Counted from the stretch's first letter, positions 28,580 to 38,675 are shown. The stretch: DNA of 64,000 bases from DATMNR01 sp963702765 (GCA_963702765.1 CAVPEB010000073.1:17511-81510); one strand, 5' to 3'. Numbers and translations are program-made. The notes: generated by a model from the letters alone, not told the origin.

Positions 28580-28978
28580 CTACTGCACAAACTCGCCATG
28601 CTCTCGCCTGGAGAGCAGTTTCGCCCAGGCCAGCAGGTGCGAACTGGAAGGTGGCAAGTTCCAGCTATATGGTTGATCATGATCTCCACTTGAACCGAGT
28701 TCTATCTCCAACCGTCTAATCTCGATCCAATTAACACAGCGACTGTCCCAGAGCTGATCGGCTGTGATTGCGGTTGACAGCAAGCTTTTGTTTGCTCTGC
28801 TGAGCATCACATCCATCAGATCTGGCGAAGTGGTTACAAACACGCGGATCTGCTCCTGAGGCATACAACGATATAGATTGAGCAAGCCAAGCACTTGATG
28901 CAATGAGGTAAACGGGCTGGACTTCCAGCGCCATGTGATTGATTGGTTGCCATGTATAGCCACTCGATAATAGATCAT
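28580..28978 (-). CDS. Conserved-looking cytoplasmic protein, unknown function
   Basis: A 132-residue soluble protein, start MIYYRVAIHGNQSITWRWKS at 28978 after GAGGAGATG. The longer in-frame extension upstream is unsupported. The composition (balanced, many Trp, Arg and Leu) and the clear ribosome site argue for a real gene. The middle reads QEQIRVFVTTSPDLMDVMLS and the end DQPYSWNLPPS. No domain was recognised. It sits between membrane-protein genes and may belong to the same transcription unit. Confidence 0.65.
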   Translation of the reverse strand: MIYYRVAIHGNQSITWRWKSSPFTSLHQVLGLLNLYRCMPQEQIRVFVTTSPDLMDVMLSRANKSLLSTAITADQLWDSRCVNWIEIRRLEIELGSSGDHDQPYSWNLPPSSSHLLAWAKLLSRREHGEFVQ

Positions 28979-29226
28979 GTTACATCTCCTCGCTTCGACT
29001 GCTGTCACTCTCTTACATCTGATCCCTTGTACCTTCAGTTATGCACTCTACTCCAAAGCTGCGAATCGATGAATAGTCTTCATACTCATATGCTGCTCTC
29101 GCCACCAGAGAAAGATGGTATCTCCACTTGACGACTGTATCAACGTCTCTATGTTCGAGGCACCATTCGGATCACACGAGGATCAACATTGAGGGAAGCT
29201 CGATTTCTCTCAGAAAGTGAAAGCAG

Positions 29227-29790
29227 TTATGCATGCTGTTTCGCTGTTACCTCAGGAATGTCTTGCCTTTGCAGAGGTCTTCGAATGATGATCCAGCCAT
29301 ATCCCGCAAAAGCTGCCGATTGTGCCAACAAGCTGATGACTCCCATCGTAGTCGCGATCAGACCAGCAGGCATTAGCCCACTTGCCATGTTCAGGATGCC
29401 TCCCACGATCAAGAGCCAGCCGACCGCAGCAGGAAAGACGCGCGAGCGAATGGTTAGCCAACCCACCAGGATCGAGCCGACCAGGAAGAACAGGGCGCTG
29501 CTGAGCGGGATGAGAGGATGTACCTGCCATGTGCTCAGGTGATAGACCAACGTCACGACAAAGGCTATCCCCGCTGCCATACCTAAACACCACAACCCGA
29601 CCTGGCCCAAACGACCTGTTTGAGGCTGTAAGGCTCCAATAGCGAGCAAGCCGAAAATGAACAACAGGGCTAACACCTCATCCACGATGAAGAGGGGCGT
29701 GTTCCCTCCATTGAGGATATTCGCGATATCCACGAGTCCAATGATGGCAGTGATGAACAGCGCCCACCCTTGCAGAGTCCGAAGTTTCAT
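29227..29790 (-). CDS. Small multi-span membrane protein, unknown function
   Basis: A 187-residue protein with about six hydrophobic segments. The start MKLRTLQGWALFITAIIGLV at 29790 has AGAAAGGA upstream, while the longer frame starts in a basic stretch without a ribosome site. Hydrophobic segments such as ALLFIFGLLAIGAL and AVGWLLIVGGILNMASGLMP resemble the protein at 26988, so the two may be paralogues. Function is unknown. Confidence 0.68.
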   Translation of the reverse strand: MKLRTLQGWALFITAIIGLVDIANILNGGNTPLFIVDEVLALLFIFGLLAIGALQPQTGRLGQVGLWCLGMAAGIAFVVTLVYHLSTWQVHPLIPLSSALFFLVGSILVGWLTIRSRVFPAAVGWLLIVGGILNMASGLMPAGLIATTMGVISLLAQSAAFAGYGWIIIRRPLQRQDIPEVTAKQHA

Positions 29791-29992
29791 GGTTTGATCC
29801 TTTCTGTGCGATGCTCTTTTTCTCGGCTTGTGGGTACGCACGGCTTTGTTGATGTCTGATCTGAATAGTAGTAGACTGTGCGTCCCTTTGTCATGAGGCT
29901 ATGTCCTGGTTTTGTCCCGATGTGTGTCCTGATTTGTGGAGTCTGGATTTGACGCTCATGCTGCAACCTCTCTCACAACAGGTGTGTTCACG

Positions 29993-30577
29993 CTACCCAT
30001 CAGCGTGCAAGGTCAGTAGCGTGAGAACCACTGCATCCGGATCGCTCTTGGTGGAGAGAGCCAGCAGCGCGGCGAGGGCTCCCACGATCCATCCGAGACT
30101 ACCCAGCCCTAACAGCCCTGTTCCGATTGGGTTGCCAGAGTACGTAGTAATCGCCTGTACGATGCTCGATTGTGACCCAAGGCAGACGCGAGCAGCCAGC
30201 GCGAGCGCATCGGCGTGCGCCACCAGCAATCCAGTCCCGATGCAAATCACACCGGCATAGGCCAGAGAACACAACAGAAAGAGGAGCAAACCCGGCCTGC
30301 TGAGCATGGCGAATGTTCCTCGCCTACCAGTTGTCAAGCGAAAAACCAACATGGTGAGCAGACAAAACATGGCGATCTGGAGTAATTGGAATGTAATCCA
30401 CCAGTCAGTCTGCAAGTGAAGCACCTGATAGACTGTGCGTCCATTCTGGATGCCAGGATGAACCAATTCCAGGAACAAGAGCATCAGAGGCGTGCTTAGA
30501 ATGAGAAGCCAGAGAAGATGAACGGTGCCTGAAACCCTTTTGCCTCGCTCCCACGGTATCACATACTGGTTCTGCAT
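29993..30577 (-). CDS. Small multi-span membrane protein, unknown function
   Basis: A 194-residue protein starting MQNQYVIPWERGKRVSGTVH at 30577 after AGGAGAG. It has about five membrane segments, including LLWLLILSTPLMLLFLELVH and LLLFLLCSLAYAGVICIGTG. It is the first of the minus-strand series of membrane proteins leading to the sensor kinase. No motif gives a function. Confidence 0.65.
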   Translation of the reverse strand: MQNQYVIPWERGKRVSGTVHLLWLLILSTPLMLLFLELVHPGIQNGRTVYQVLHLQTDWWITFQLLQIAMFCLLTMLVFRLTTGRRGTFAMLSRPGLLLFLLCSLAYAGVICIGTGLLVAHADALALAARVCLGSQSSIVQAITTYSGNPIGTGLLGLGSLGWIVGALAALLALSTKSDPDAVVLTLLTLHADG

Positions 30578-30744
30578 TGAATCTCTCCTTGATGATATAC
30601 AAAACGAGAACCGACCTACACTGCTGGTTCGTGGAGAGGAGGGATGACATTTCATGCGTCCAGCAGTAAAAAAGCCGATATGTCACCCGCTCTTTGATAC
30701 ATAACGCCCGATCTTTCAGCCTGTTGAATAACCCTTTTCAAAGC

Positions 30745-30965
30745 TCATAGGGAAGCCAAATGAATGTGCGCTTGCTTAGGTGTGATGGTGAACGAATAAC
30801 TGTGGCAGAAGCCGCATACCATGCCAGTCTTAGCTGATCGCGCGAATAAGGGTTGGACGCAGACCTGATGCTTGCGCAAGGCTTTTTTAGGGCTGCGGTT
30901 GATCGATAGGCACGCACTCATTCCAAACAGGCTTCATCGACACTCCGGCAGAGGCAACCGTCATC
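30745..30965 (-). pseudogene. IS1182-type transposase remnant
   Basis: Minus-strand frames give ACLSINRSPKKALRKHQVCV and QPLFA, and in the next frame KDWHGMRLL. Together these match the C-terminal signature of IS1182-type DDE transposases (VEPLFAEAKDWHGMRRFRLR). The frame is broken and neither N-terminus nor ends are present. No gene was recognised in 30966-31110. Confidence 0.55.
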
Positions 30966-31110
30966 GCTGCACCCCTATTTCATCCTGGGTGGTGTCCCAA
31001 CGACAGAGTTGACTTCAAGCGCTCGAACCTCTTCTCATCGCTGAAGCGGACACACCACCCATCTGGAAGAGTCCTCCATGCTCTCTGTGTGGCGGGAAGT
31101 GTCGGAGCAC

Positions 31111-31317
31111 TCACCAGGGAGCGACGCGGGTTCCGCTCCCACTGGTACCCATCGTGTAATGATTACAGCCACTGCACCCTCCCGGAGCCACGTCGGGTCC
31201 ATGCCCGTTATGGGTGCTATAGGCCAGCCCAGCTACGAGCGCAGCCACAAGCAGCGGCACCAGCAGGCCCTTGACGATCCGTCGCGCAAACGTTCTTCCC
31301 AGTAAAGACTGCATCAT
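31111..31317 (-). CDS. 68-residue peptide with one membrane helix and a Gly/Cys tail
   Basis: The start MMQSLLGRTFARRIVKGLLV at 31317 follows AAGGAGAAAG. Residues 1-16 are basic, residues 17-35 are hydrophobic, and the tail contains APGGCSGCNHYTMGTSGSG with a CxxC. The build is of a small membrane or exported peptide. The tail could bind metal or carry a modification, but no modifying enzyme was seen nearby. The ribosome site and the signal-like start are the evidence that it is a real gene. Confidence 0.5.
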   Translation of the reverse strand: MMQSLLGRTFARRIVKGLLVPLLVAALVAGLAYSTHNGHGPDVAPGGCSGCNHYTMGTSGSGTRVAPW

Positions 31318-31587
31318 ATTCTTTCTCCTTTGCAGATACCCCGTGGTGTGGGGTCGGTGTAGTTTGTATTCTCTTACGTCCAGCGTTGTGAACTTCTTGC
31401 TCTCAGTATCCAGACAACTTGTCTGGAAACAACTGTTCAACACCTCATTCTCTTCTCTTGATCATATGATGTATTCGTCCCAAAATCGTTACGAAAAGCG
31501 TTACGAACGATCCAAACCTGAGGAAACACCGATCCATCATCTCATTCTCTATAGGAGCAACGATTTCGCGTTATTCAACAGACTGCT

Positions 31588-31870
31588 TTATGATGGGAGT
31601 GCGAACATTGATGGTTCGTCTCCCACTCTGTGTTCGTGCTCTAGGATTGCGTCAAGGTTAGGTGGGGCAACACCAGGTTTGAACCAGGCGACTTCCACCT
31701 GGATCCCATTGTTGTCGAGCAACCCGAAGTTGTAGATCGGCTTTTGTTCCATGATTTCGGTCGTCTGGATGTCCAGTGCATTGAGCCGCTCCCACATTGC
31801 CTGACCCGCCTCTGCATCTCGTAGTTCGCGAATGATGTTCTGTTCAGAGTCTACCCCTGTGCCCCTTATT
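31588..31870 (-). pseudogene. C-terminal fragment of an unidentified protein
   Basis: The open frame encodes SEQNIIRELRDAEAGQAMWE and then NGIQVEVAWFKPGVAPPNLD and EHEHRVGDEPSMFALPS. A stop lies just upstream, and the only Met is internal at 31797, so the 5' part appears lost. The family is not recognised. Confidence 0.35.
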
Positions 31871-31960
31871 AAGCATCGGTAGGATTACGTGTTGTGATTA
31901 CGTGTTTTTTGAGCATAAGAAACCCTCATATGAGAGCCTTCCAGGTAAAATTACCTGCTG

Positions 31961-32773
31961 TTACTCGGACCATGGAGTGACGGGTTTTTGCAGCAGTTCG
32001 TCGTCCACATAGATCGCATCGACTCGCTCATTGAAAAAACAAAGCAGTCCGTCAATTGGCGAACAGGCTGGGAGCGGATCACGATAACTCCACACGATAT
32101 CTTTGAAGTCCTTTGCTCCGATTCTGACAGACCAATAAGATGCCTGACCCTTGTAGGGGCAACGCGTGGTGGTTTCAGTTGCCCGAAGACACTCTAATCG
32201 AACATCCTGTTCAGGGAGATAATAGCGAGTCGGACCACCTGTTTCGAGTAACAGTCGAGGATGATGGGTGTCTGCTATGGTCTGCCCACCCAAAACGACA
32301 CGAACATGGCGGGAACTGGGCAGAATATCCACACGCTTGTAGGGGTCGCGCGCGTGACCATAGACCTGCTCGTCCTCTTCGTACCAGGCATCCATCAGAT
32401 GCCAGTAAAAGGCGACATAGCCCTTGACTTGCGGCCCACCATGTAGCGGATCGGGATAGCTCCACGCGGCATTGTGCACCAGACGGTCGCCTACGCGTAT
32501 CGTCCTGTAGGATGCCTCCCCTTTCAGAGGGGAATGGGTAGAGTGGTCGGTTGCCTCCAGGGCGTCTTGTCGCACATCTTCCAGCGGGAAGTAGTACACA
32601 GGCAAACGTCCATATTCAATTAACCGCTTGACTTGCTTGCTGTCAGCGACCGTCAGCCCAGCGAAGATCACCCGTACCCTCCTCTGGCTGTCTTCCCAGC
32701 GAAATGGGATCTTCTGGCTCAATGATGGAGTCGCCAGAGGACCAAAGAACAGGTCTTCAAGTACTGGTTGCAT
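31961..32773 (-). CDS. Tandem DUF427 protein
   Basis: A 270-residue protein with two DUF427 domains. The first is about residues 30-120 (RVRVIFAGLTVADSKQVKRL, PLKGEASYRTI, WSYPDPL). The second is about residues 150-250 (VRVVLGGQTIADTHHPRLLL, CPYKGQASYWSV, WSYRDPLPA). The conserved (P/C)xKGxAxYxxV and WxYxDPL motifs occur in both. The function of DUF427 is unknown. A small CxxC protein gene lies 29 bp upstream on the same strand, so the two are probably co-transcribed. Confidence 0.85.
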   Translation of the reverse strand: MQPVLEDLFFGPLATPSLSQKIPFRWEDSQRRVRVIFAGLTVADSKQVKRLIEYGRLPVYYFPLEDVRQDALEATDHSTHSPLKGEASYRTIRVGDRLVHNAAWSYPDPLHGGPQVKGYVAFYWHLMDAWYEEDEQVYGHARDPYKRVDILPSSRHVRVVLGGQTIADTHHPRLLLETGGPTRYYLPEQDVRLECLRATETTTRCPYKGQASYWSVRIGAKDFKDIVWSYRDPLPACSPIDGLLCFFNERVDAIYVDDELLQKPVTPWSE

Positions 32774-32802
32774 CGTATTTCCTCTCCTTCCTGAAAATCC
32801 CT

Positions 32803-33060
32803 CTACATGGCAGTCCCTTCTCTAACGATATGCCATGTCCTATTACATCTGAGACAGTTGTACTGCTTGTCTTGCCTTCTCCGCCTGGAGCTTCCTCTCA
32901 TGTAGAGCGAGAAGAAGGTTGGAGAGAAGAGGCCCAACGCGCGAGGAATCATCGCGAGCCCATCACAGGGCGACATCGGGCGTTCAACAAGATAGATATT
33001 TGAAGACCCACACTGTGAACAGTGCTCTCGAACGTGATTTTGCTGCATACTTCTCTCCAT
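32803..33060 (-). CDS. Small zinc-ribbon-like protein
   Basis: An 85-residue protein with CSQCGSS near residue 15 and CLRCNRTWHIV near residue 70. The two CxxC knuckles could bind one zinc ion. It is short, basic and soluble. The close spacing to the tandem DUF427 gene supports a bicistronic unit. Function is unknown. Confidence 0.5.
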   Translation of the reverse strand: MERSMQQNHVREHCSQCGSSNIYLVERPMSPCDGLAMIPRALGLFSPTFFSLYMRGSSRRRRQDKQYNCLRCNRTWHIVREGTAM

Positions 33061-33245
33061 TCCTGTCAGTAGTGCGCAGGTCGCACCCGCGTGAACAGGT
33101 TCTCTCTTGCATGTGTAACCAGACTGCCGTTATAACTGAGGTCACACCAGCAATTGCCTCTCCCTCATTAGAGGTGTTACAATTGCTGTACACTTCGACT
33201 GGAGAGTAACATGTCAGCGGGAAATCATCGTGAGAAAGGCGTGAG

Positions 33246-36200
33246 ATGGGCCGATTGATTTCAGATTGCTAGGTACGCCAGAAGTGAGCCATGCTGAGAA
33301 GGCACTTGCGTTTCAGACCCGCAAGGTCCTGGCGCTACTGGCCTACCTTGCGGTAGAGCCGGGAATCCACACTCGCGACAAGATCACTGCCCTCCTCTGG
33401 CCGGAGAGTGATGAAGAGCGGGGTAGGGCATCATTACGCCGCGCCCTGGCTTATTTACGAGATACCCTCGACGAAGTCTCTCATGGGCGTTCAAGTAATC
33501 AGCCTCTTCAGCTATCACATGTACTGGTCGACCATGAAACGCTCAGGTTCAACACTGCTTCTGCCTGCGAAGTAGACATTCAAATTCTACAAACAGCCTT
33601 TTCGCTCACTCGTCGCTCGTCGGCTAACCTGCGCACCCACCTGACCCAGTTACAAGTAGCGGCTTCCAGTTACCGCGGGAACTTCCTGGAGGGCCTGATG
33701 CTTCCAGATGCCCCCGACTTCGACGACTGGCTGTTGCTGCAACGCGAAGGCTGGCGCCGCCAGGCGAATGCTGTTTTCGACCACCTCTCTCAATTACAGG
33801 CTGATGGAGGCGAACTGGAAAATGCGCTTGATACAGCAAGTCAATGGATCACGCACGATCTGCTCAATGAAACGGCTCATGCCCGCCTGATGCAACTGCA
33901 TTTTGCCCTTGGAGATCGAGCGGCTGCCTTACAAGCCTATGAATATTGCCGATTTATCCTGGAGCGCGAGTTGGGTGCCGAACCGGCAGCAGAGCTAAAG
34001 GTGCTGGCAGCACGCATTCGTTCCCAGTCTTCACCTCTACGACAACCCATGGCGTACGAATTGCCCACGTCACAGACTGCATGGGAGCCGCCACTCATCG
34101 GACGCATCCTTGAATATCGCGCTCTGGTCAGGATGTTTCACACTATGCAGCAAGGTCACATGCAGGTGGCAACGCTCGAGGGGGAACCGGGCATAGGCAA
34201 AACACGGCTGGCCAGGGAATTCCTAATGTGGGCAAGAGCCCAAGGGGCTGATGTGCTTGCGGGGCGCGCCTTTGAGACGGGGAGCCGTCTGCCCTATCAA
34301 TCACTTGTCGAGGCGCTGCGCAGCCATCTGGAGGATGAACAGAGTCTGAAGGAACTGCTCAGCGATGTCTGGCTGTCTGAACTGGCTCGGTTGCTGCCGG
34401 AATTACGCGAGCAATTCCCTGCTTTGCCCCCTCCACTTATGCTCGACGAAACAGAGGCGCGTACGCGCTTATTCGAATCTGTGGCTCGCCTTGGACAGGC
34501 TCTGGCAGGTCGTACGCCTATTGTCATATTCATTGACGATATGCAATGGGCGGATGCAGCGTCTCTCGATCTGTTGCAGTATGCCAGCCGGCGCTGGGCG
34601 ACAGCACACATTCCTGTGTTCGTGCTCTGCACTCTTCGCTCGGAAGACCTTGCGAGCAGTGTATCACTTGCCGCTTTGCTGAGCGGCCTGGAGCGTGACC
34701 TATCTGTTATGCGGCAGACCCTGACTCCACTCTCCTATGAACATACTCTGAGAGTAGTGCAATCCCTTTTTAGTGTCGACGATAATGGAGCAATAAGTGG
34801 CGGAAGCGTGAGAGTAGTGGAACGAGAAAGACATATCGAGACACTTGGTCGATGGTTATTCACCGAAACGGGCGGACACCCCTTTTTTCTCGTCGAGAGC
34901 CTCAAAGCGCTCACTGAGCAGGGAGGACCATTCCGTGAGGAAGCAGGAACTGTGACGATTCATCCTGAACTGATCACCCGGCATGATGCGGGTCGGTCTC
35001 TCTTCCTTCCATCGAGCGTACGTGACCTGATTCATGCACGCTTAACGCATCTCAGTCACAACGCACTGACCATGTGCAAGGCCGGAGCTGTTCTGGGTGA
35101 TGGCTTCACCTTTGAACAGCTCTGCCACGTAGCTGACATCGACGAAAGCCAGGCTCTACCCGCCCTGGATGAGTTACTTACGCGCGGACTCCTGCGAGAA
35201 ACAGACGAGAAATGTTTCTTCACCCATGATAAAATACGCGAAGAAGTCTACGCCGAAATAGGGAAGATCAGGCGGCGCGTTTTTCATCGTCGTGCACTTA
35301 CTACACTGCAAGCATCATTTTCTCCTCCAGCCGAACTGGCGCGTCATGCATTTGCGGCAGGGCTTCCTGCAGCTGCTCTGCATTTGAGTATCGCTGCCGG
35401 TAATGAGGCGATGCGCGTGTTTGCCGCCAGTGATGCTATCGCACATTTCGAACAGGCACGGCGACTGGTGAGGAATGTAGATGAATATAAGTTGCAAGCA
35501 TCGGAGAAGCACGTTGCTCTTTCACTCGCTGACCTGTCCCAGCTGTATCTCCAACTCGGTTGGGCTTATGAACTGCGAAACGAGTTCGTCAAGGAGAAGA
35601 GCATCTATGAAGAGATGCTGGCAGTGGCACGGGAGATGTCTGAGCCAGCAATGGAGTGTACGTCCTTAAACCGCCTGGCAACTCTGGCTGCCCAGAATGG
35701 CCAAGATTTTGCAAGAGCGGAGGAACTCCTCCAGCAGGCTCTGAACGTGGCAGAGAGCAGCCAGAATAAGGCAGCCGTTGCTGAAACTCTATGGAATCTC
35801 GCACAGACAGGCTTCTATGCCGGGAAAATGCAGGCATCACTCCCGCATGCAGAGCAGGCACTTATACTCGCCCGAGAACTGCAACAGCAGGAACTAACCG
35901 CACGCAGTCTGCATGCATTCGCTACCTTAGAAATGGTTCTGGGGGAGTGGGAGAAGAGCTTGTCCCATGCGGACGAGGCACACATGCTCTATACGGCTTT
36001 GGGCAATCATGTGAGGGAAGTGGGTTGCCTATGCGTTATAGCCCAGTCCTTGATCAATATGGGACAGCCTCAAGATGGTATTGATGCGGCTACGGCAGCT
36101 CTAGTGATCAGCGTAGAAATTGAAGACAATTGGGGGCAGATCAATGCTGCCATCCAGATGGTGCCAGGCTTACTCGATACTGGCGCCTACACTGAGGCAC

Positions 36201-36922
36201 GTTCAGTTATCCAGCAAGGCGTTAGCTTAGCACGCGCTCTCGAGATCACACCCTTGCTCGTCATCTCCCTCAACGAATGGGGCAATGTATGCAGAGCGAT
36301 GTTCGAACTGGATGCGGCTAAGGCAGCTCATAATGAGGCGCTCACACTCTGTGAAGGTTTTATGCCGCCTCACTACGTGGGATGGATTGCTGGAGAGCTC
36401 TGTGCAGATTGCGCATCGGCCAATCAATGGCAGGAAGCATATACTTACGCTGTAATTGCAGAAACAAGGAGGGACATTTCCATCATGCATGGAGGACTCG
36501 CCCGCTGGCATGAGACTGAAGCCTTATTGTGGGGAGGCAGTATTGAGCAGGCAAAAGAGGTGCTGCGTCGTTTTGGCGAGCGAGTTGAAGACAAGCGACG
36601 CTATCGCATTCCCTATCTTCAGGCTTGCGCGGTGCTCGCGCGATGGGAGAACAAAACTGATCATGCTATTGCTCATCTGGAATCAGCCCGAGTCCTTGCT
36701 GAGCAGCTTGATTTACCAGGAGAACTTTGGCAGATACTGGCAGCCTTGGGCGTATTATACCAATCGAGCGAGAATGATAGTCAGTCGCTACCAGTATTTT
36801 CACATGCTGTCCAGGTAGTGCAGTCACTTGCCGATAGGATCGAGGACGAGCAACAACGTCTTTCGTTCCTTTCGGCGCAACAAGTTCGGGCCTTGTTTAC
36901 GTGGAACACAACAGTGCAGTAG
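33246..36922 (+). CDS. AfsR/SARP-type giant regulator: winged helix, BTAD, AAA ATPase, TPR
   Basis: About 1220 residues. An N-terminal OmpR-like winged helix (RKVLALLAYLAVEPGIHTRD, LWPESDEERGRASLRRALAY) is followed by a bacterial transcriptional activator domain to about 265. Next is an ATPase with Walker A GEPGIGKT (about 306-313) and Walker B IVIFIDDMQWADAAS (about 419). TPR repeats run from about 720 to the end. The reading frame is open from the TTG at 33266 (LLGTPEV). The ATG at 33246 with the expected start MGRLI is one base out of frame (in ATTTC), so a small indel at the N-terminus is likely. Such proteins activate secondary-metabolite or adaptive genes. No obvious target cluster is adjacent. 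Confidence 0.87.
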
Positions 36923-37284
36923 CAAATTCGTGATCTTGCCCATAAAAGCGGGTCAAGGTCACCAATGCCTCGGCCAGGAAGTCTATACATAACAGGAGCA
37001 GATGCGGGAGTCTTTGGAGATGTCTTCTGCCTGACACAACACTTCCTCCATGCTTTAAGCTCTGTTGTGCGTAGTAAAAAATGAGAACGGCCTCGTTACA
37101 CACGAGAGACGAGCGTGGATCCAGGAAAAAGCTTCCTGCTCAAGGAAGATGAACTTCCACATCAGTTAAACAAAAGCGAGAAGTGACAAGAAACACAACA
37201 ATTTCCACGTTCTGCTGTCAACGTTACTGACAAACTCATCAGGAGAGAACCTTCGAATCAAGGCGTAGAGCCGATTGAGAGGGG
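36923..37284. other. Intergenic stretch before the tRNA genes, nothing recognised
   Basis: No gene, hairpin with T run or repeat could be supported here. In the integration model this is the element end that abuts the tRNA 3' terminus. Confidence 0.4.
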
Positions 37285-37373
37285 TGGCGGAGGAGGTGGG
37301 ATTCGAACCCACGGAGGCTATTCACCTCACACGATTTCCAGTCGTGCTCACTAGGCCACTATGAGACTCCTCC
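37285..37373 (-). tRNA. tRNA-Ser (anticodon GGA)
   Basis: Minus-strand tRNA of 89 nt. The 7-bp acceptor stem is GGAGGAG/CTCCTCC, with a long class-II variable arm and the T-loop GTTCGAATC. The anticodon loop CTGGAAATC gives GGA, which reads serine UCC/UCU. The CCA end appears to be encoded. Bases 37287-37314 are duplicated exactly at 15001-15028. Confidence 0.93.
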
Positions 37374-37380
37374 AGCACAG

Positions 37381-37466
37381 CGGAGAGAGTGGGATTCGAA
37401 CCCACGAGGGCTATTCACCCTACCGCTTTTCGAGAGCGGCACATTCGACCACTCTGACATCTCTCC
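37381..37466 (-). tRNA. tRNA-Ser (anticodon CGA)
   Basis: Minus-strand class-II tRNA with acceptor stem GGAGAGA/TCTCTCC, a long variable arm and T-loop GTTCGAATC. The anticodon loop CTCGAAAAG gives CGA, which reads serine UCG. CCA is not encoded. It lies 7 bp upstream of the first tRNA-Ser, and the pair is probably one transcript. Confidence 0.93.
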
Positions 37467-37505
37467 GCTGCGCAGTATAGCATAACTCCCAAACCAGGGC
37501 AAGCT

Positions 37506-38675
37506 TTAGTCTACTTCAGCCTCGGCTTTATGCCCATTAGTAGGCTCGAGTACCTCAGGAGCCTCAGGAGTCTCAGGAACTTGTGGCGTTGTGTACACCT
37601 CTTCACGAATGAATGCTTCAGTCATTTCACGTGCAATGTCGTCATGGTACTGAATAGGTGGGGACTTCATCAGGTAAGCGCTTGGCCCTTCAAGCGTGCC
37701 GCTAATGCCACGATCCAGAGCCAGCTTTACCATACGAACAGCGTCGATCACGACACCGGCTGAGTTTGGCGAATCCCATACCTCAAGCTTCATTTCCAGA
37801 TTCAGAGGCACATCACCGAACGTGCGACCCTCCAGCCGTATGAACGCCCATTTGCGATCAGTGAGCCATGCAACATAGTCGGATGGGCCAATGTGGACGT
37901 TATCTTCACCTAGATCATAATCAAGCTGGCTCGTAACGGCATTGGTTTTGCTGATCTTTTTAGACTCCAAACGCTCGCGTTCGAGCATATTGTAGAAGTC
38001 AGTATTACCACCCACGTTGAGCTGCATCGTTCTCTCCAGCTTTACGCCGCGCTCGCGGAACAGCCTTGCGAGCATGCGATGCACGATTGTTGCCCCAACC
38101 TGGCTTTTGATATCATCGCCGATCATTGGCAGATTGGCCTCTTTGAAGCGATCCTGCCAGTATTGTTCGCGCGCAATAAACACGGGAATACAGTTGACGA
38201 AACCCACTCCTGCCCGGAGAATCTGCTCAACGTACCACTTTGTCGCTTCCTCAGAGCCAACCGGGAGGTAATTTACCACTACATCCGTGCCACTATCCTT
38301 GAGAATTTTTACAATATCATTCGTCTTCTTGGGGGACTTGGTAATTACCTTTGAGAGGTATTTGCCTAACCCATCATGTGTCATTCCACGGTAGACATTT
38401 GCTCCCAATCGGGGAACTTCGGCAAAACGATAGGTGTTATTTGGTGCAGCGAAAACTGCTTCGCTGATATCTTTACCCACCTTGTTCTGATCGATGTCGA
38501 ATGCTGCTGAGAACTCGATATCGCTAATATGATATCCACCCAGGTTTACATGCATTAATCCTGGGACAAAATCCTCTGGTTTTGCTTCGCGGTAGTACTG
38601 TACACCTTGCACTAGCGAACTGGCGCAGTTACCTACCCCAACGATTGCAACACGCACTTTCTTTTTACTTGTCAT
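37506..38675 (-). CDS. ino1: Myo-inositol-1-phosphate synthase
   Basis: Intact 389-residue enzyme of the short actinobacterial/archaeal type. It converts glucose 6-phosphate to inositol 1-phosphate using NAD as an internal redox cofactor. Visible motifs: the NAD-binding start VRVAIVGVGNCASSLVQG, VVVNYLPVGSEEATKWYVEQ, GDDIKSQVGATIVHRMLARL, and LNVGGNTDFYNML. The last about 25 residues are Glu/Pro-rich and not part of the family core. It is monocistronic and divergent from the phosphodiesterase gene across a 663-bp gap. Inositol phosphate could feed phospholipids or compatible solutes. Confidence 0.93.
   Translation of the reverse strand: MTSKKKVRVAIVGVGNCASSLVQGVQYYREAKPEDFVPGLMHVNLGGYHISDIEFSAAFDIDQNKVGKDISEAVFAAPNNTYRFAEVPRLGANVYRGMTHDGLGKYLSKVITKSPKKTNDIVKILKDSGTDVVVNYLPVGSEEATKWYVEQILRAGVGFVNCIPVFIAREQYWQDRFKEANLPMIGDDIKSQVGATIVHRMLARLFRERGVKLERTMQLNVGGNTDFYNMLERERLESKKISKTNAVTSQLDYDLGEDNVHIGPSDYVAWLTDRKWAFIRLEGRTFGDVPLNLEMKLEVWDSPNSAGVVIDAVRMVKLALDRGISGTLEGPSAYLMKSPPIQYHDDIAREMTEAFIREEVYTTPQVPETPEAPEVLEPTNGHKAEAEVD

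Noticed and set aside
33246..33266. AfsR-like gene starting cleanly at TTG 33266
   Set aside because: The ATG at 33246 gives the family-typical opening MGRLI but is one base out of frame; a small indel is a better explanation, though TTG initiation cannot be excluded.
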